Origin: Trochalopteron elliotii
Taxonomy: Eukaryota; Chordata; Aves; Passeriformes; Leiothrichidae
Direction of reading: 5' to 3'
Length of the DNA stretch: 64,000 nt
NCBI GenBank assembly: GCA_024734555.1
Contig: JANPWX010000081.1
Span: 3,957,888-4,021,887, forward strand
Shown here: piece by piece, positions 40,187-55,100 of the stretch
How the letters are laid out: every line of letters begins with the position of its first letter
How positions within the stretch are numbered: the first letter of the stretch is position 1
The notes under the pieces: generated by a model
What the model was told of the DNA's origin: nothing
Seen by the model: the letters and a program-made list of their open reading frames with translations, nothing else
Databases searched by the model: none
Position numbers and translations under genes: made by a program

Positions 40187-43100
40187 AGCTATACAAATAT
40201 GGTCTGGTCTGAATTATGTGCCAAACTGCTTTAGTTAGAGTGATTAATAGTGACTACCTTCTCAGATTTGTTTTTCCTCCCACCAACCATGTTGCCATGG
40301 TTCTTTTACTTTTTATACTACCAATTGTTTTGAAAGCATATGATAGAAATTAAAAAATCCTAGGGCATGATTCATAACTTCAGGTTACTCAATTTCTGAG
40401 AATATGATCCAACTATCAGCCATATATAACAATATTCAGACTACAGTTTTGCTTAGGATTTATGAAAAAATAATGTACCACAGCTCTGAAAACAGTGTGT
40501 CACTGTCTTCAACTGCCAAGTTATGTAATTACAAAACATTCTTAATTATACGTGTTTTACTTTTAAATAAATAATGAAAAATTTAATAATGGAGACACTG
40601 ACACATAATTTAGATTCTAAGTTAGTTCTGCCCTAAGACTAGTGTGAATTGTAACAAGATCTCTGCATTATACCTGTGAATTGACATAATGCAATTACCA
40701 CAAAATACAAACTCCTGCTAGAATGAACACGATACAGTGTTTTTTTACAGGATGGGTTACAAAGATTTGGGGGCTGTGATGTGTCCATGTCAGCTGGCAG
40801 TGAGACATAGAAAGAGGAGAATAGAACAAAGCAGTGTGTGGACTCAGCCTCCACATCATGTAATGCCCATCAATGGTTTATTCATGAGTGGTTCTGCTTT
40901 GCTCCCATGAAGTTAAAAATCCATCAGTGGTTGAAGAACATTAGATGAACACATGGAAGATATTCTCCAGTCAAATTATACCCAAAACACAAGTTTCATC
41001 CACTCCAGGACTGCTGTGTGATTCAGATGAAGGAGCAGTGAGTGGGGGCAATCAGGAGACACAGGCTAAAAACACACTACTTCTGTGTACTGAGAGTTTC
41101 ACACCAATGCATTTTTCTTGTGAGTTCCCTTCAAGTAATTAAACAGAAGAAGGAAAGGTGCTGGAAAGAGGCATGGCAAGGGGAAAATTACCACATATTT
41201 TCTGAGATTTCTTACTGTTGTGCCTCTCTGTAAAACAACTGTAGGTTTAAAAAAACAGAATGCTATCTCCCACTAATGGGTTCTACTTCTGCTGTCCACA
41301 AAGCATGATTCCCAGATTCTAAAGATCTGACAAGGCTTTTGTGGGGAACTATTCCTTGAGCCAATAAATCCTATGAGAAGAAATGCATGAGAGTTGGCGT
41401 GAACTCTCTGATGAAATTTCTGAATTTCTGAAACTGAAAACTCTCAGGTGAAAATTCTGATATACAACTTACAAATCCATTAGAAGGCAAAATCATTTCT
41501 GTATGAGAGGAGTTTGAGGAGTGTCACAGAATTGTTTGGGTTGGACAGAACATAAAAGATCATCTCATTCCAACCACCCTGCCATGAGCAGGGACACCTT
41601 CCACAAGACCAGGTGGCTCAAAGCCCTGTCCAGCCTGGCCTCGGACACTTCCAGGGATGGGGCAGCCACAGCTTCTGTGGGCAGGGCCTCATCACCCTCA
41701 CAGTAAAGAATCTTTTCCTTACCTCTGATCTAAACCTACTCTCTCTCAGTTTGCAGTCATTACTCCTTGACTAACCACTACATGCCCTTGTCATAAGTCC
41801 CTCTCCAGCTCTCCTGTACCTCCCTTTAGGTACTGAAAGGCTGCTTGAGCCCCAGCTCTCTCTGTCCTCACAGGGGAGGTGCTCCAGTCCTTGGATCATC
41901 TTCATGGCCTCCTGTGGACTCTCTCCAACACATTCATATTGTTCCTCTTTTGGGGACCCCGGAGCTGGACTCAGCACTGCAGGTGGGGGTCACCAGAGCA
42001 GAGGGGCAGAATCCCCTCCCTGGGCCTGCTGCTCCCTTGATGCAGCCCAGGACACGTTTGGCTTTGTGCTGCAGACACTCACGGCTGGGTCTCCTGCATC
42101 AACAGCCCCACGTCCTTCTCCTCAGAGCTGCTCTCAATCCATGATCTGCCCAACATGGATTTGTGCTTGGGATTGCCCTGAGCCAGGTGCAGGATCTTGC
42201 TCTTGGCCTTTTGAACTTGATGAGGTTTGTGCAGGCAAGTCTTAGAATTCATAATGAATTTGAAAAGCTGTCAGCTACTAATGAACAGCAGTCTGATCTA
42301 GCCTGTGCTATCTAGATGCCGCTAACAGAGAAAAACCCACAGAACAATTCAAAGATACTGCAGAATTTTTTAAAAATAAAATATACATTTGAAAATACAC
42401 TTCTACATCCTATACCACCCCCACTCTTACAAGTTTCTTCCTTTGCTTTTGTGATTTATTAGACTGCCACAGGCTGGTCTAGACAAGACAAAATTAAATA
42501 AAAATATGTTAATACTTTCATAAGAGAAAAATGAATAAATTCCTGATCACACTGTGATCACAGAGCATACTTTCTTCCTTTTTCCCTGAACTACTTTTCA
42601 GCTGATCTCTTTTAATAGAGTTGATGATCTTTGTCAGGGTGAAATGCAACGTGAAATTTGCACTGGTGGAAGGAAAGCCAAAGCTGACAAGTGTCCAACA
42701 TCACTCTCCCTTACATCATGCAGTTCAAAACATAACGATTTTCTAAAATGATAGAATTGAAACGGTGCCTCACAAATCAGAAATTTCTTTACTGGAAATT
42801 AATTCCAGAAGAGTGCCATGGAAATGCTTCTACATGTAGATGAAACAGAATTGACGGCGTATTTAATGACTGTGGGGAAATTGATGGAGTATTTAATGAC
42901 TGAAAGACAGAGGATACTGAAAAAAGACAAATATTCTTAAAATTTAGATTGGTTTTTTTCATTGTGACAGCTGGCAAAAAACGGAGTTTGAATCTGGGCA
43001 ATGACTGATGAAGTTGTAAGGTAAAGTTGGAGGTGTTCATTATAAGCAGCACTAGGACTGACTGGGTTATTTCAGCATTACCAACACTTGATAATATCAC

Positions 43101-46100
43101 TCCTCTGAGATACAGGTTTATCCCTGACACACCTGTAAGGGTTTCCCTGTTTACAAAGCTTTAGGAATCCTTCACAGCTGGAATGTATCCTTACAACCTT
43201 TCCAGGATTTACTAATTATCGATTTTCTCTTAATATACATTGAACTTAGAAAATAAACCTGCAGCTGGATACTCTCCTTCCATTTCAGTAGGGTTATTCT
43301 TATTTCTGCAATAGTTGAGCACTGGATTTTAGACCATTCAGGGCTTGGATTAGAAAGAATATCCAGATTGGCAGACTATAGGCTTTAAAAAATCATTTTA
43401 AATGAAAATCAGAAAATCATGTACCAATCTGTCCACGTTGGAAAAAAACCCAGCCAAACATGAAAATACCCAGCCTTCCCCCCTTAACCCAAAAAAAACC
43501 AAAACCGCCACCATCACCCAACAAACCAAAAACCACAACAACAAAAACAAAACAAAACAAAACCACAAACCACAAAAACCTGGAGAGGAAAATGAGAAAT
43601 AAACCTTTCTTCAAGAACTTTTTCTGAACATTGAAAAAACAGTCTGTCAACCATTCCTTACTTGGAAATAGAAGCATGTGGAATTATCACAAAGAAAGTT
43701 AAAATCAATATTTTATTTTGCTATTTGCAAAGTAATGGCACCAAGCATTTACCCAACACAGAAGATACCATGACTACTAATGACCAGAGAGAAAAAGTGA
43801 GAAGTGAAACTGCTTCTGTCCCAAAACCTCTCAACATAACACTATTAAACAGTACTAACACTATTAAGAGCCAAGTTTGTGGCAATTTTTTCAGTTTTTA
43901 CTGTAATTTTCCTCATAGAATAAAATGAACACACACATAGAAAATGAGATTACATTATTTTTCTTATTCAAATGCTGCATTGACATTTAAAGCATTGTAT
44001 AATACTAAACAACTTGCAGTGGGCATTCTAGTGACCACATGCACCAAAAATAATAAATCTAATTCAATTTAGATACAGTTGTGCCTCAAACTGGAGGAAC
44101 TACTATGCTTCTATGTAAAAATTAGGAAGAAACTATTATATTTTAAATTAAAACAGCTGTTTCCTTTACTTCCTTTAATTTATGGGTCTTCACTGAAATC
44201 CATTTCATAGACTCACAGGATACACTGAGTTGGAAGGGACCCATGAGGAACATTGAGTTCAACTCCTGGCCCTGCACAGGGTGACCCCAAGAGTCACCCC
44301 ATGAGCCTGAGAGCGTTGTCCAAACACTTCCTGAACTCTGTCAGGCTGGTGCTGTGACCACTGCCCTGGGGAGCCTGTGCCAGTGCCCAACCAGAAACCC
44401 ACATTGTCTACTGAAAAGTAAGGACTACAATAGGATTTTACTCTAAATTTCCAGTCAGATAACTTCTTCTATTCAAACAAGGGATTTCTTTTACTGATAC
44501 ACAGTGATTAAAATAAATGAAATTAGACTAGAGGTCAAAATTAATGACTTTTAAAATATGGCTTATGGCTTTCAATATTGACTTATTCAATACTTTTATT
44601 TCTATAAACACCTAAATCATAATCTGGTTAATAGCAAAGTACAAGCTTAAATGATTTCAGCTATAACAGGTCAAAAGCATTTTAACAAAACTTGGGCAGC
44701 ATAAAACTGGGCTTGATTCGTTTAAGTAATCAATCTCCACTTTGAATTTTAGGTTGAAAGGAAAAACAAATCCAAAACCAATATGTAGTGAGATGGGTCT
44801 CAACAATGTAGAAGTACAAAGTTAAAATATTTTATTAAAAACTTGAATTAAACCAAATTATGTCTATGTCTTTCAGATACATATCTGCAGATACACTTTG
44901 ATATTGAAATTTTTCACCTTAAGGATGTTCAGATATGGACGTAACAAAGCAAACGAAAGGTAACTGGAAAATCCAATTCAAGATCACTAATCTCTAATCA
45001 GAATTAAGCATTATGCCAAAGATAGATGAAAGCACATGCAATAGTACTTAGCACAGAAAATTCTGAGCAAATAAATGAGGACAGCGACACAATGCAGGAG
45101 TTTGGGGTGGGGGCAGTACAGACCTAACTGTGGTATTTCCTTTTAGCTGATTTTATGCACTGAAAACAGAAGAGAGTAGCTCTATGCTGACACCAAGATG
45201 TGAGCTACAAACAATTGCATGGTGCTGCTAGATAGAAGTCTTTGTTTCTTCAGAATTCTCTGCACTCTTCAACAGAGGAGCACCATCAACTGATGATCAG
45301 TGCCTCAGGCCATCCACCAGGGTTAGAACTTGCGCAGAATCAGAAACTCAGCCTGAATCCTGACACCTCTCACCTCCCCTTTCCATGTGGTGGGAGCTGT
45401 CACCCTGGCACAGGCGTTGCCTTTCAGACAGAAGTCCATGTATGAAGTACAAAAAGGCTGAGACAACCTAAAGCATTTCCAAACCTCAAACACAAAACTG
45501 GAATCTGCAAGGAAATATACTCATTGACTACAACAGGACATCAGGAAAAAGTTTTGCACAGAAAGAGTAATAAAGTATTGGCATGGTCTGCCTGGGGAGG
45601 TGGTGGAGTCACCATCTCTGGATGTGTTCAAGAAAAGACTGGATGTGGCACTTGGTGCCATGATTTAGTTGAGGTTAAGGTTGGGTTGGGCTTGATGATC
45701 CTGGAGGTCTCTTCCAACCTAATGATTCTGATTCTGACATTTGCCAAGATGATCCCACACTGTTCCTGGGGTGCCCCCACTGCTCAGCTCCCTGGGCCCT
45801 CCCTCCCTGTCTGCAGTCTGGTGGTCACCGTGGCCACCATCAAGAACAGCAAGATGCTACTCCTGGCTCATTTAACATCTCCATCTTGCCAACTTTCCCT
45901 CTGCTGTAGCCAATTTTGGATGTTTCAGAAGTCTGATCACTTGTGTAAGACAGAACAGTACTTTTGACATGCTGAGGATAAATTTGTATTCCAGTTGATG
46001 ATGAGATTCAGCTATAACTACCATACACAAGCAGTGTTATTAATATTTTAAATTAAATGTTGGTAATCCTCTTTGTTCCAAGGGCCAGGAAGGAAGAAGT

Positions 46101-49100
46101 CTCTAAGGTCAAAAAGAGATCAATGTACTCATTAAATCTGACTCACTGATGCAGCAGATGTACCAGGTGTCTATGCTTTTTAAATATTTTTCAGCTTTTG
46201 AAGCAATTTCAAGTTCTCACCTTCACAAGGCTCTGTCTACAGTTTTCACTAGTAAGATCTTCCAGTGTTTTATTGTTCTCATTACTGAGACATTCCATGC
46301 AAGATTAAATAATTCAGATGTAAATTCTTGGCTGTTAGCTCTTGATGTATGTTGGTCAGCCAAACTGAGACAATATCACTAAATATTCTTTATTCTTTTC
46401 AGTGAATTATCTCATTTCTTCTCCATTTCTTCTTTGGCAAACGAAGTTGATAGAGCTGTTTAACATTCATATGGCAAGGCTTGCTTTTCCAGTCCCCCAT
46501 GCTTCTAGCAGATTTCTTTGATTTTCTTCCAGTATTTCAAAACCATTTTTAACCTTCAAGAACCAGATGTGTGACATTCTAAGTAACAGTACCACCAGCA
46601 TTATTTGCTTTCTGTTCATGTCTGACCATTCTTCAGCAGTCAAGGACTGTATTGGTTCTCTTTCCTGGTGTCACACTGACAGTTCTACTAAGACATTAGC
46701 TAGGATAATCCCATTCCAGTACATTATAGTCAGAAAGCTCTCACAGTCCAAAATTAAGTGCCTGGCATGTAACTAGTAAATTCAGCAATCACAATTCCAT
46801 AATGGTAACCACATGTTATTATTTGCTACTCAGAAATATTCATGTCATCTTCCAAATTCATCAATAAAAAAAATTTATTACATTTTCCATAGAGATCTGA
46901 AGAAGAGGCACAGGTACTTCTTTATGTCCTTTATCTTTCTTTAAAGGAATTATCCAAATTTTAAGGTCAGTAATTTCAGTGCCCTGAACATTGCAGAAGT
47001 ATTTCATACTTTAATGTGGTTTTTTCAAGTTTTCACACTGAATTTGATTAAAATTTATAGGAAGAGTTCAAACGCACCTTGAGAATTTCCCATACAATAG
47101 GAGTCAATAGTGTACCTCAAATCTACCTTTCCCTTTTACCACTTCAGAGAATTTTCAGATCAGAAAATGATACAAGGCAATGCATGATCCTGCGGGACAA
47201 AAACCTACACTACTCTTTTCAAGGTCTCAAATCACTAATTCTTTTGGTCCAGCTTTCATGTTTCTTACTAGCACCAGACACCTCCCAGCATACTCATCCA
47301 ACACCAAGACTTTGAAAACATCATTATCTTCTTCCTCCCTACAGAAGTTCACAGTCAGGACACTGAACTTGAAGGAAAGAAGAGCAAACCTGAAGTCATA
47401 CATGAACAATGATATTTAAATATTTTCAGAAGTGCTTACTGTTTTGTATTTTTTTCCCCTCATTTGAACACATGTAAAACCAACTGAGGAGATTCCTCTC
47501 CCTTCCCAGCATCTGTGATTAGAAGAGGTATTCCTCTAGAACTTCCATCACTTATTTTTATTTGCAGAAATGTTCCTGCAGAAAATACCACACCAGTCAT
47601 TTCTACTCATATAACCTGTTACTACCACCTGTTATTACAATGCATGCAGAAAGCAGGATGTCTCAATGATAAAGCAAAAATCCATTTACAGAAGTTAGGA
47701 AAAATATTCGCTCTGAAAACAAACACCTTACAAATGATAATTCAAAGACAAATAAAATTATAAATCAGTGGGAAACAAACCCACTATTTATTGAGCAAAC
47801 ATACTAAAAAAATATTTACTCTTTACATAGTTAAGCGATTTAAAGTATACTTATTTCATATGATGCAATTGTTCTTCTAGTATGACTAATATAATTTAAA
47901 CTTTTTTTGAGAGTGACAGTACGTATTCATTTAGTAATAGAATGATTAAATACATCCCAATGATTAAAGAAATTTAAATGACAAAAATAATTTTGCATGC
48001 ATGAAGAAGCAAAGTACCAAAAGAGCCATATTCTGTTGTGGACAACAGATACACTGAAGTTTTTTTAGAATTCAGGCTTATTTGAGATCCAAAATTAAAA
48101 GCAGATGTCAGCACAATAAAAGTGTAATTCTTCCAACAGGATAAGGATACTTTTATTCAAGCATTTATTTTAGTTCACATCACTGAGCTTAAATGAGATC
48201 TTAATAAGTACTGAATTTCATTTATCAAAAAATGTTTGTGTGGTCACTTAATAAAATTGATTAATCCTCTGTGATAGCAGCCACAACAACAATAAAAATG
48301 AAATTTTTCTTCTAAATGCAGTAGAACAAAATTAGACATTTAGAGTAATCTTACCAGAGCTTTACAGTCCACATCTATTGTCCTTTCTGCTGCTGCAGGT
48401 GTGCTGTAAATCTTCAGGGAGAACCACACTTTGCAATTTGTAGAACTTCCTCCTATGTTAGAAAAATCAAAATGCCTTACAAATTATCCTGTGAGGTGAT
48501 CAATGCTAGCAGCCTTCAAATCAATGAGAACTTTGAACTTTTAGCAGAAATGTCACTCACTGTTCATACTGAGACAAAGCAAATCATAAACTGATTTAAT
48601 CACTGTCACCAAAGTGTATTATCTAATCATCCCTTCTTGCCAGGGTTCAAAATAGTAACAAAATTAATATATACACAAATTGAATGGAAATAGCACTTTG
48701 GCAAATTAGCTTCCTAGACTATCACATTGTTTCTGGGTTTTAAATATCACTGATTTGTATCTAAAACTTCATAGCAAACAGACAGTACTTTTGTAATTTT
48801 ATATCAGGAAATTAAAATTAGTTCCTCTCACACAATATTTTTTGTATCTACCATTTTCCTGTTTTTAGAACACAGTCATGAAGTTTAATAAAATTATCTC
48901 ATCAATCTCATTCAGGTAGATGAAACAAATTAAGCCTGAAATCTCTACCATAAGGCCTGATTTTCCAAGCACAAATATTTCATGTGGCATGATTTTTTCA
49001 TGTATAAAGAGCTGTTCAGCACCTTTTAATAATGCATACCCAAGAACTACTTGCACTGTTCCTGTTTGTCAGTATATTGTATGAGATGAAAATAGCCTTA

Positions 49101-52100
49101 ATCCTCCTACTCACACTTTCCTGAATTATACACTAGAGAGCTCCATTAGCACTCCTGTTTTACCACAGCATTAGTCTTGGGAGCTCCTACTGATTTTCTC
49201 TTCTGCTGTGACCTCAGTTCATCTCAGTCATCATTTTCCTTGTTGTAGTTCCTTATTCCACATATATGACTTTATTTCCAAACGCTGTTTCCAATAAAAT
49301 CGTTTCTGATGGGATTTATTTGCATTATTTTCTCACAATTTTCACCAAATACATCTGTATTAACTTACTCATTTTCTTTGGGGTAATTTGATTTACATAC
49401 AATTTACTGAGCTTTAACACCAGGATTCCAGGCTTACACTGTCTGGAATAGCCTCAGTGTCTTACAATCTATAAAAATTAGCATCATTGAGCTAAAGAGA
49501 TCTTCTGAATGTCCATTAAAGGATTCTGGCATGTACAAGACCCTGAGTTTAATCAATTACAAAAGGTAAAAAAAAAAAAAAATACACAGAAGAGAGTTAA
49601 CTTGTGCAATAAGGGAGGATCACGTTGCACCAAAACAGAACATACTACTGTGGAAGATGAAATAAAAGTTCTTAATTAAACACCAAAAGAAAATCAGAGA
49701 GTACCAATAGCTTGGGACATCATGTCCTTCAAGAATGCAGTCAAGTTGTAGGAAAAGCTCTGAAATTCAGGTGGGAAACAAAAGAGGAAAAACATCAACA
49801 GTAAAGTTCCATTTACTGAGAATATGTGATTAAACTACAGGACAAAGGTATTTATTAAAGTGCAGCAACACATTCATGAATGAATATCTGTACAGTTAAG
49901 GAAAACAGAAAAGAGCATAACTTCTATTTCAACAAAATTAACAAGGCTGCCACCCTCTCCTCAAACCTCCAAGAACACTCATACCAAGAAAATCTCCACC
50001 CTCAAATGACAACTTGCTAAGGATGTAAAAAAGCAGTAGCACAATCTTTTCAAACACATCTGAGGCTGGTAGCCTGACAAACTCAGAAGGACTGAGAGAT
50101 GATCAGGGTTGAAAAGGAATGCTCAAGGAAGAAAAGGCTGCAGCAGAAAATCTAAATTAATTATTTGCTCTAGTGCTCATTACAGTGGAGTTCAGGGACT
50201 TTCTCAACTCTAGAGCTTGTTTTGAGGGGAATGGTCAGACTCTTCCAAACTGAAGTTTCAGCAGAAGAAGTTTCAGAGCAGACTGACAAACAAGAAAGTA
50301 ACAAATCACCTTTGCAAGAGTGTCTGCCCAAAAATTTTGGTTTAATGTAAGATGTCCTTCTCCATGGCAGGGAGGTTGGAACCAGACAACTTTTAAGGTC
50401 CCTTCCAAGCCAAACCAGTCTATGATTCTGCAAGTCTATTAATTCAAAAGGACCTCATGTATTAAATTGTGGTGGTGCAATCCAGCATGTGGCCCATTGG
50501 TAACATCAGCTTGGGATATGAAGAAATGAAAAGACAGAGAATATGTTACCAATTTTTAGACAGGTCTCCTGCACAAATTCAGAAATTACAGATGTGAGTT
50601 TGTTTATATGTTCCAAAGAAAATTATTAAGCATCACAATATGAGAGGAAAGCCACAACACACAAAACTATTTGAATTCTTTGACAAAATCAGCAGCTGTG
50701 TGAAGAAGGGAAATGTGGTTTACAGAGTACCCTGCCTTGTTACTTGTCATTACAATATTAGGCCTTCCAGCAACTCATATATACTACATCCAAGTTATTT
50801 TTCCATATACACTTAGAGCCTTCATTTTCTCTCTGACCACACATTTCTCCTCTGTATTTGTAACTTTCCTGAATCACATTTCTGTTCTTCATAACTGCAG
50901 TAATATAAAACCTATAATCTACTTCCCTTCTCTCTTCTTCCTCTAATATACAAATTCATTTATTCTGTTCAATTTGCTTAAAAAATACTCTAATTTCTGA
51001 TATTTCTCAACAGCAAAGCTTTCAGGTCAAGTTGCTTTCTTTTTAGTTTTGACTTCAAGTATTTTGAGCTATTAAAATCTTCTTCTATGTTAGAAATTAT
51101 TGATTTGGTTTTTTCTACTTTTCATGCATTTGAATGTTTAGATTCATTTCTCTTTAAATTTTTCTCAATTTTGAAAAATCAAACATTTTTTCTGAAGACC
51201 CTAAATAAGCTACAGTACTTACAGATTATCTTTCTGGGAAACAGCTATCATGTCTGGGAGGAAAAACCTTGTATGTATTTTTCAATGATGTTACATGTAT
51301 TTAGATATTTTCCACAATAATATTATTTGCATAACACTTGGCATGTCCCTAAAAATTTTTAAATACTTTCATGGAAACAGTTTCCTTAATACATGATATG
51401 AACCTGGTAATTCTCTGCTGAAGGAGTATCTTCTTTATTTTTGCAGCTGAACTCTTTACTGAAAGTTTCTGAAATTCCTGCTTAGTATTAAGCCTTGAAG
51501 TTGTATAAACTTTGATGTTCTGTCAACTTTTACTCAGTGAAAATGCAGCTGAATTGTTGTTTGCTGCCCACTAGCATTGTTAAAAACATAAAACTTGGGG
51601 CTTTACCCTCACTTAGCTGAAAACCCGATACCAAATAGTGACTTTAAAGTTGAGTCCCTGCTCATGTAATTACCCATATAATGTATTTGAACAGGCTACA
51701 TCAAGGTCAATTTATTGCAATTATCCTCATCCCCATGTAATTATAGTCTAATCTTAGTCCAAATTTCTTCTCTTCCTAAGGCAACCCACAAGACAGAAAC
51801 TAGCTCTTACTCCCAAGAATACTCAGAAGTCACTTCCAAAGCTATAAAGCTTAAACCCCCTGATAAAAATAAAATACCTTAAAAAGATCAAAATAACAGC
51901 AAATGCTTTTGGAATTTCCTTTAGTTCTATCTCAGTATTCAAACCCAAAAAGTAACTTGCATGGCTGAAGACAGGTGTAGTATTATAAATTCATTTTCTA
52001 ATGTACAGAGCAGAAGATCAGGAGTTTGGGTATTTCTTTCACCATTTTTTGTTCGAGTTTTTCAAAGAGTTTTACTTTACCAGAGAGTAGATGCTGGGAA

Positions 52101-55100
52101 AGGCTCAACAATCAGGGGCAATGGAGATAAACTCAATATACTCAGGCTGAAACTCAGACATGGCTCTTTCTCTAGTCACAGAACAAGGTTATATTTGTCT
52201 GTTTCTGTTTTCTGCACACATTTCAAAAGCAGGCAGAAAAGAAAAAAGTCTGCACGCTTCCTTTTCGCTCTACTTTTCTAAACTTCTATTGACATTTTTA
52301 ATGCATTTTAAGTCTTTTCTTAGGGCCTGAGCACTACACTTTGATGTCTTGTGAGATAAACTCCATTTGACTTTAGGCCTGGATCTCTTATCTCCTCACT
52401 CTGGGCCTTCGATGACAAATAAAAATCCTTAGCCTGCTTTATGCAATCACCAGGTCATGATCTTGTCAGATCTCATGAAATAAATAAAACAAATTGTAGT
52501 TGGTACTTCAGAGGGAAATCACCACTAGAGAGGAGCAAGCACAAATCTTCTGAACATAAAAATGCATCTACTTCAATATTTAATCTCCACCACCTTCTCT
52601 TTTAGTCTCTCCTTTGGTCAGTAGGCTTTCACCTTGACAAGTTGGGGTCAACCATCTGTCACTAATGGTTAGTGCAAACCAGCATCTTCCATATGTTAGC
52701 TGCTGCATATTTAGTTATCACCACTGTAAAAGAGCTTCCTAATTTTAAGTTTTTAAAACTTTCCCTGATTATTTTGTAATTTTTGGTTTTACTATGAAAT
52801 CACTGGAAACATAGAAAGCTGTGTAATTCCTGTTTCATGTTACCCTGAGCTGGGGGAACAACAAAAACAAAAGTAAGGCGAATTTCTGTATCCATTCCTT
52901 AATAACAAGTCAATTTCTTCAACTAGTATTTACCTACAGTAATTACATTTGTGAACAGACAGTTCTGTATTTAAAACACAGGACCACTAAATTACAATTT
53001 ACATGAAGATTAAACTTGAACCTTCAACAAACATTTCAGGTTAAAACCTCAAACTTATTTTCCAAACCTTATTCCTGCTTGTATGATATAAGAAAATCAT
53101 TGGGTTTTCTTCCTGAGCTGAATATCCTTTTGTAATTGAATCAGTCTGGTGCCTTGTCCTACTTCTCTTCATTGATGCAAATAAATTGTTTCTCCTTTAC
53201 CTGATCTCTTTGTTTATTGTCCAATTTTAAAAAATATTATAAAATCTTACTTCGCATACCAGTATTTTAAGCCATGCACTTCTAATCTTGTATTTTGTAT
53301 CATGTCCTGAAGAGTTATCAATTCTGAAATCCTCTTCCTTCTAATCACAAGATGCTCCTTTCTGCTCAGTTGGATAAGAATACCTTATATTACCATATCA
53401 GCCACAAGCTGAAGTTTCTGATCTCTCTGTCTCCTTTCCTTAAATTTACTGTTCATCCTATGCCTGCTACACCAGCCATTAAATGTGCTGTCAGTTATAA
53501 ACAGAAAAGATCCTTCTCTCCTGATTGAGACACAGCTGTCCATCAGTCACCTGAATGACACATCACTGATGATGAAGGAAGATTTGCCTTGCTGGCCTGA
53601 AAATTGTAGAATTCTAAGGTCTTTGGGAGGGGGGTGTTTGTGATATGGACACAATGGGGAAACTTGAATTTTACTGCTAAATAACATTGATTTATTTTAA
53701 ATACTTCATCCTAATTTTACTGACTTCTTGTATTGGCATCAGAAATACGATTATTTAAGGAAAAAGCTGAATTTAAGTGATATTTTCAAATTTAAGGGCA
53801 GTTCTTTGTAGAGCAGTTTTACCTAATATTTGCAGAGTTAATACAGCAATAAAAATGAATAAAGTACATTCAATTCCATTCTTAAATAAAACACTCTTAG
53901 ATAGGGATGTTCAAGGGTATGGGTTTATTTTGAAATAACAGGCAGAGAAATAATACAGCATGATTTCTTGATTCTCCAAAAAACTTCCTAGGCTGGAAGT
54001 TATGATCATTCTCATTGAGTAAGCATCCTTAATGTTGCCTTCATAGGTATACTGCTGTACTTTACAGAATGTAAGACATAAATTAAAAATGACATTTTGT
54101 CTAGTTTCTTACAATATATAAACATGTAACAGTTTTCAATATGTAAAGACCTTATGCATGAAAAATAAAAATAAGCCTTTTTGATTTAGAATAAATGATT
54201 TTCATATAAATCATGTGAACAGGCTAGCTGCTAAGCCCATGATTATTTACATCCCTTATTTTTCTAACCGAACTGGCCCTAACCATCTGAGAATTACTAT
54301 TAAAAGTCCTGACATTTCTTTTGCAAACTTTTAGTGACAATTTTAGTTTCCCTACAATGCTATATTAAAAAAAAATAAATACAGAATTTTAGGGGATTTC
54401 TTCAGACTCAACATAAACCTCCAAGTTCATTCCAGATACAAAACTAATTGCAATAATCAGTCCTGAGACATGTAAACCCTTTATAGAAAGGCTTTGGATA
54501 CTTTTGACAGTGTCACTAGATAAAACTAATGGGTTCACATGCTAAATGAAAAACTTGCATTTTTTCTGCATAGACACACACTCCACTTCCAAAAAAAAGT
54601 TAAATCTTGTTTTAACTGGCTCTAGATACATCCTTTCACTTTTAGTTTCCAAGTGTAAAAATCTGCACTTGATTTATAGGGGGAAACCGTGAAACATTAA
54701 CACATTAAGAAAATGTTGCAACTCTATTACATTGAGAGCTCAAAATGATGCAAAAAGTCAGACATTTATATTTATTTTTACTACATGAGGAGTAACTTAT
54801 CCTTGGAAGGGCAACACTTTACAATTTTTTATACCAGGTGAGTTATTAGTTTAGTAGTTTCACCTTTAGGCTTGAGCTCATGAGTTTTCTCACCTAAGGG
54901 TTATACTGTTTCAATAAAGGTAATCAATATGTACAGCTTTTCAAAATGCTTTTGCATAACATGGCAAGATAAACTTTGCTCTGCCATTTTATGTATATGA
55001 ACATATCCGAGAAACCCTAACCCTAGATAAATATTCATTTCATGTATTCCACATAACACTACTTGAAGAAATATTTTAATATTCATCAGTCATTAATCTT

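Larger units (their letters stand above)
38950..48354 (-). other. Intron(s) between 48.4 and 38.9 kb exons, join unresolved
   Basis: A 9.4-kb stretch that must hold at least one exon if the 38949 acceptor is right, because phase 0 upstream does not match phase 2 downstream. Candidates at 42793-42899 and 40674-40717 are listed separately. It also holds three CR1 pieces (41521-42240, 44205-44402, 45528-45740), a 39-base T tract and an A/C-rich tract at 43440-43585. Confidence 0.75.

Noticed and set aside
41771..42245. Open frames of 68-113 codons
   Set aside because: Inside the 41.5-42.2 kb CR1 element.
43402..43677. Lysine/asparagine-rich and phenylalanine/valine-rich open frames
   Set aside because: Compositional artefacts of an A/C-rich low-complexity tract read on both strands.
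55014..55025. Telomere-like ccctaaccctag
   Set aside because: Only about two repeat units; expected by chance in AT-rich DNA.
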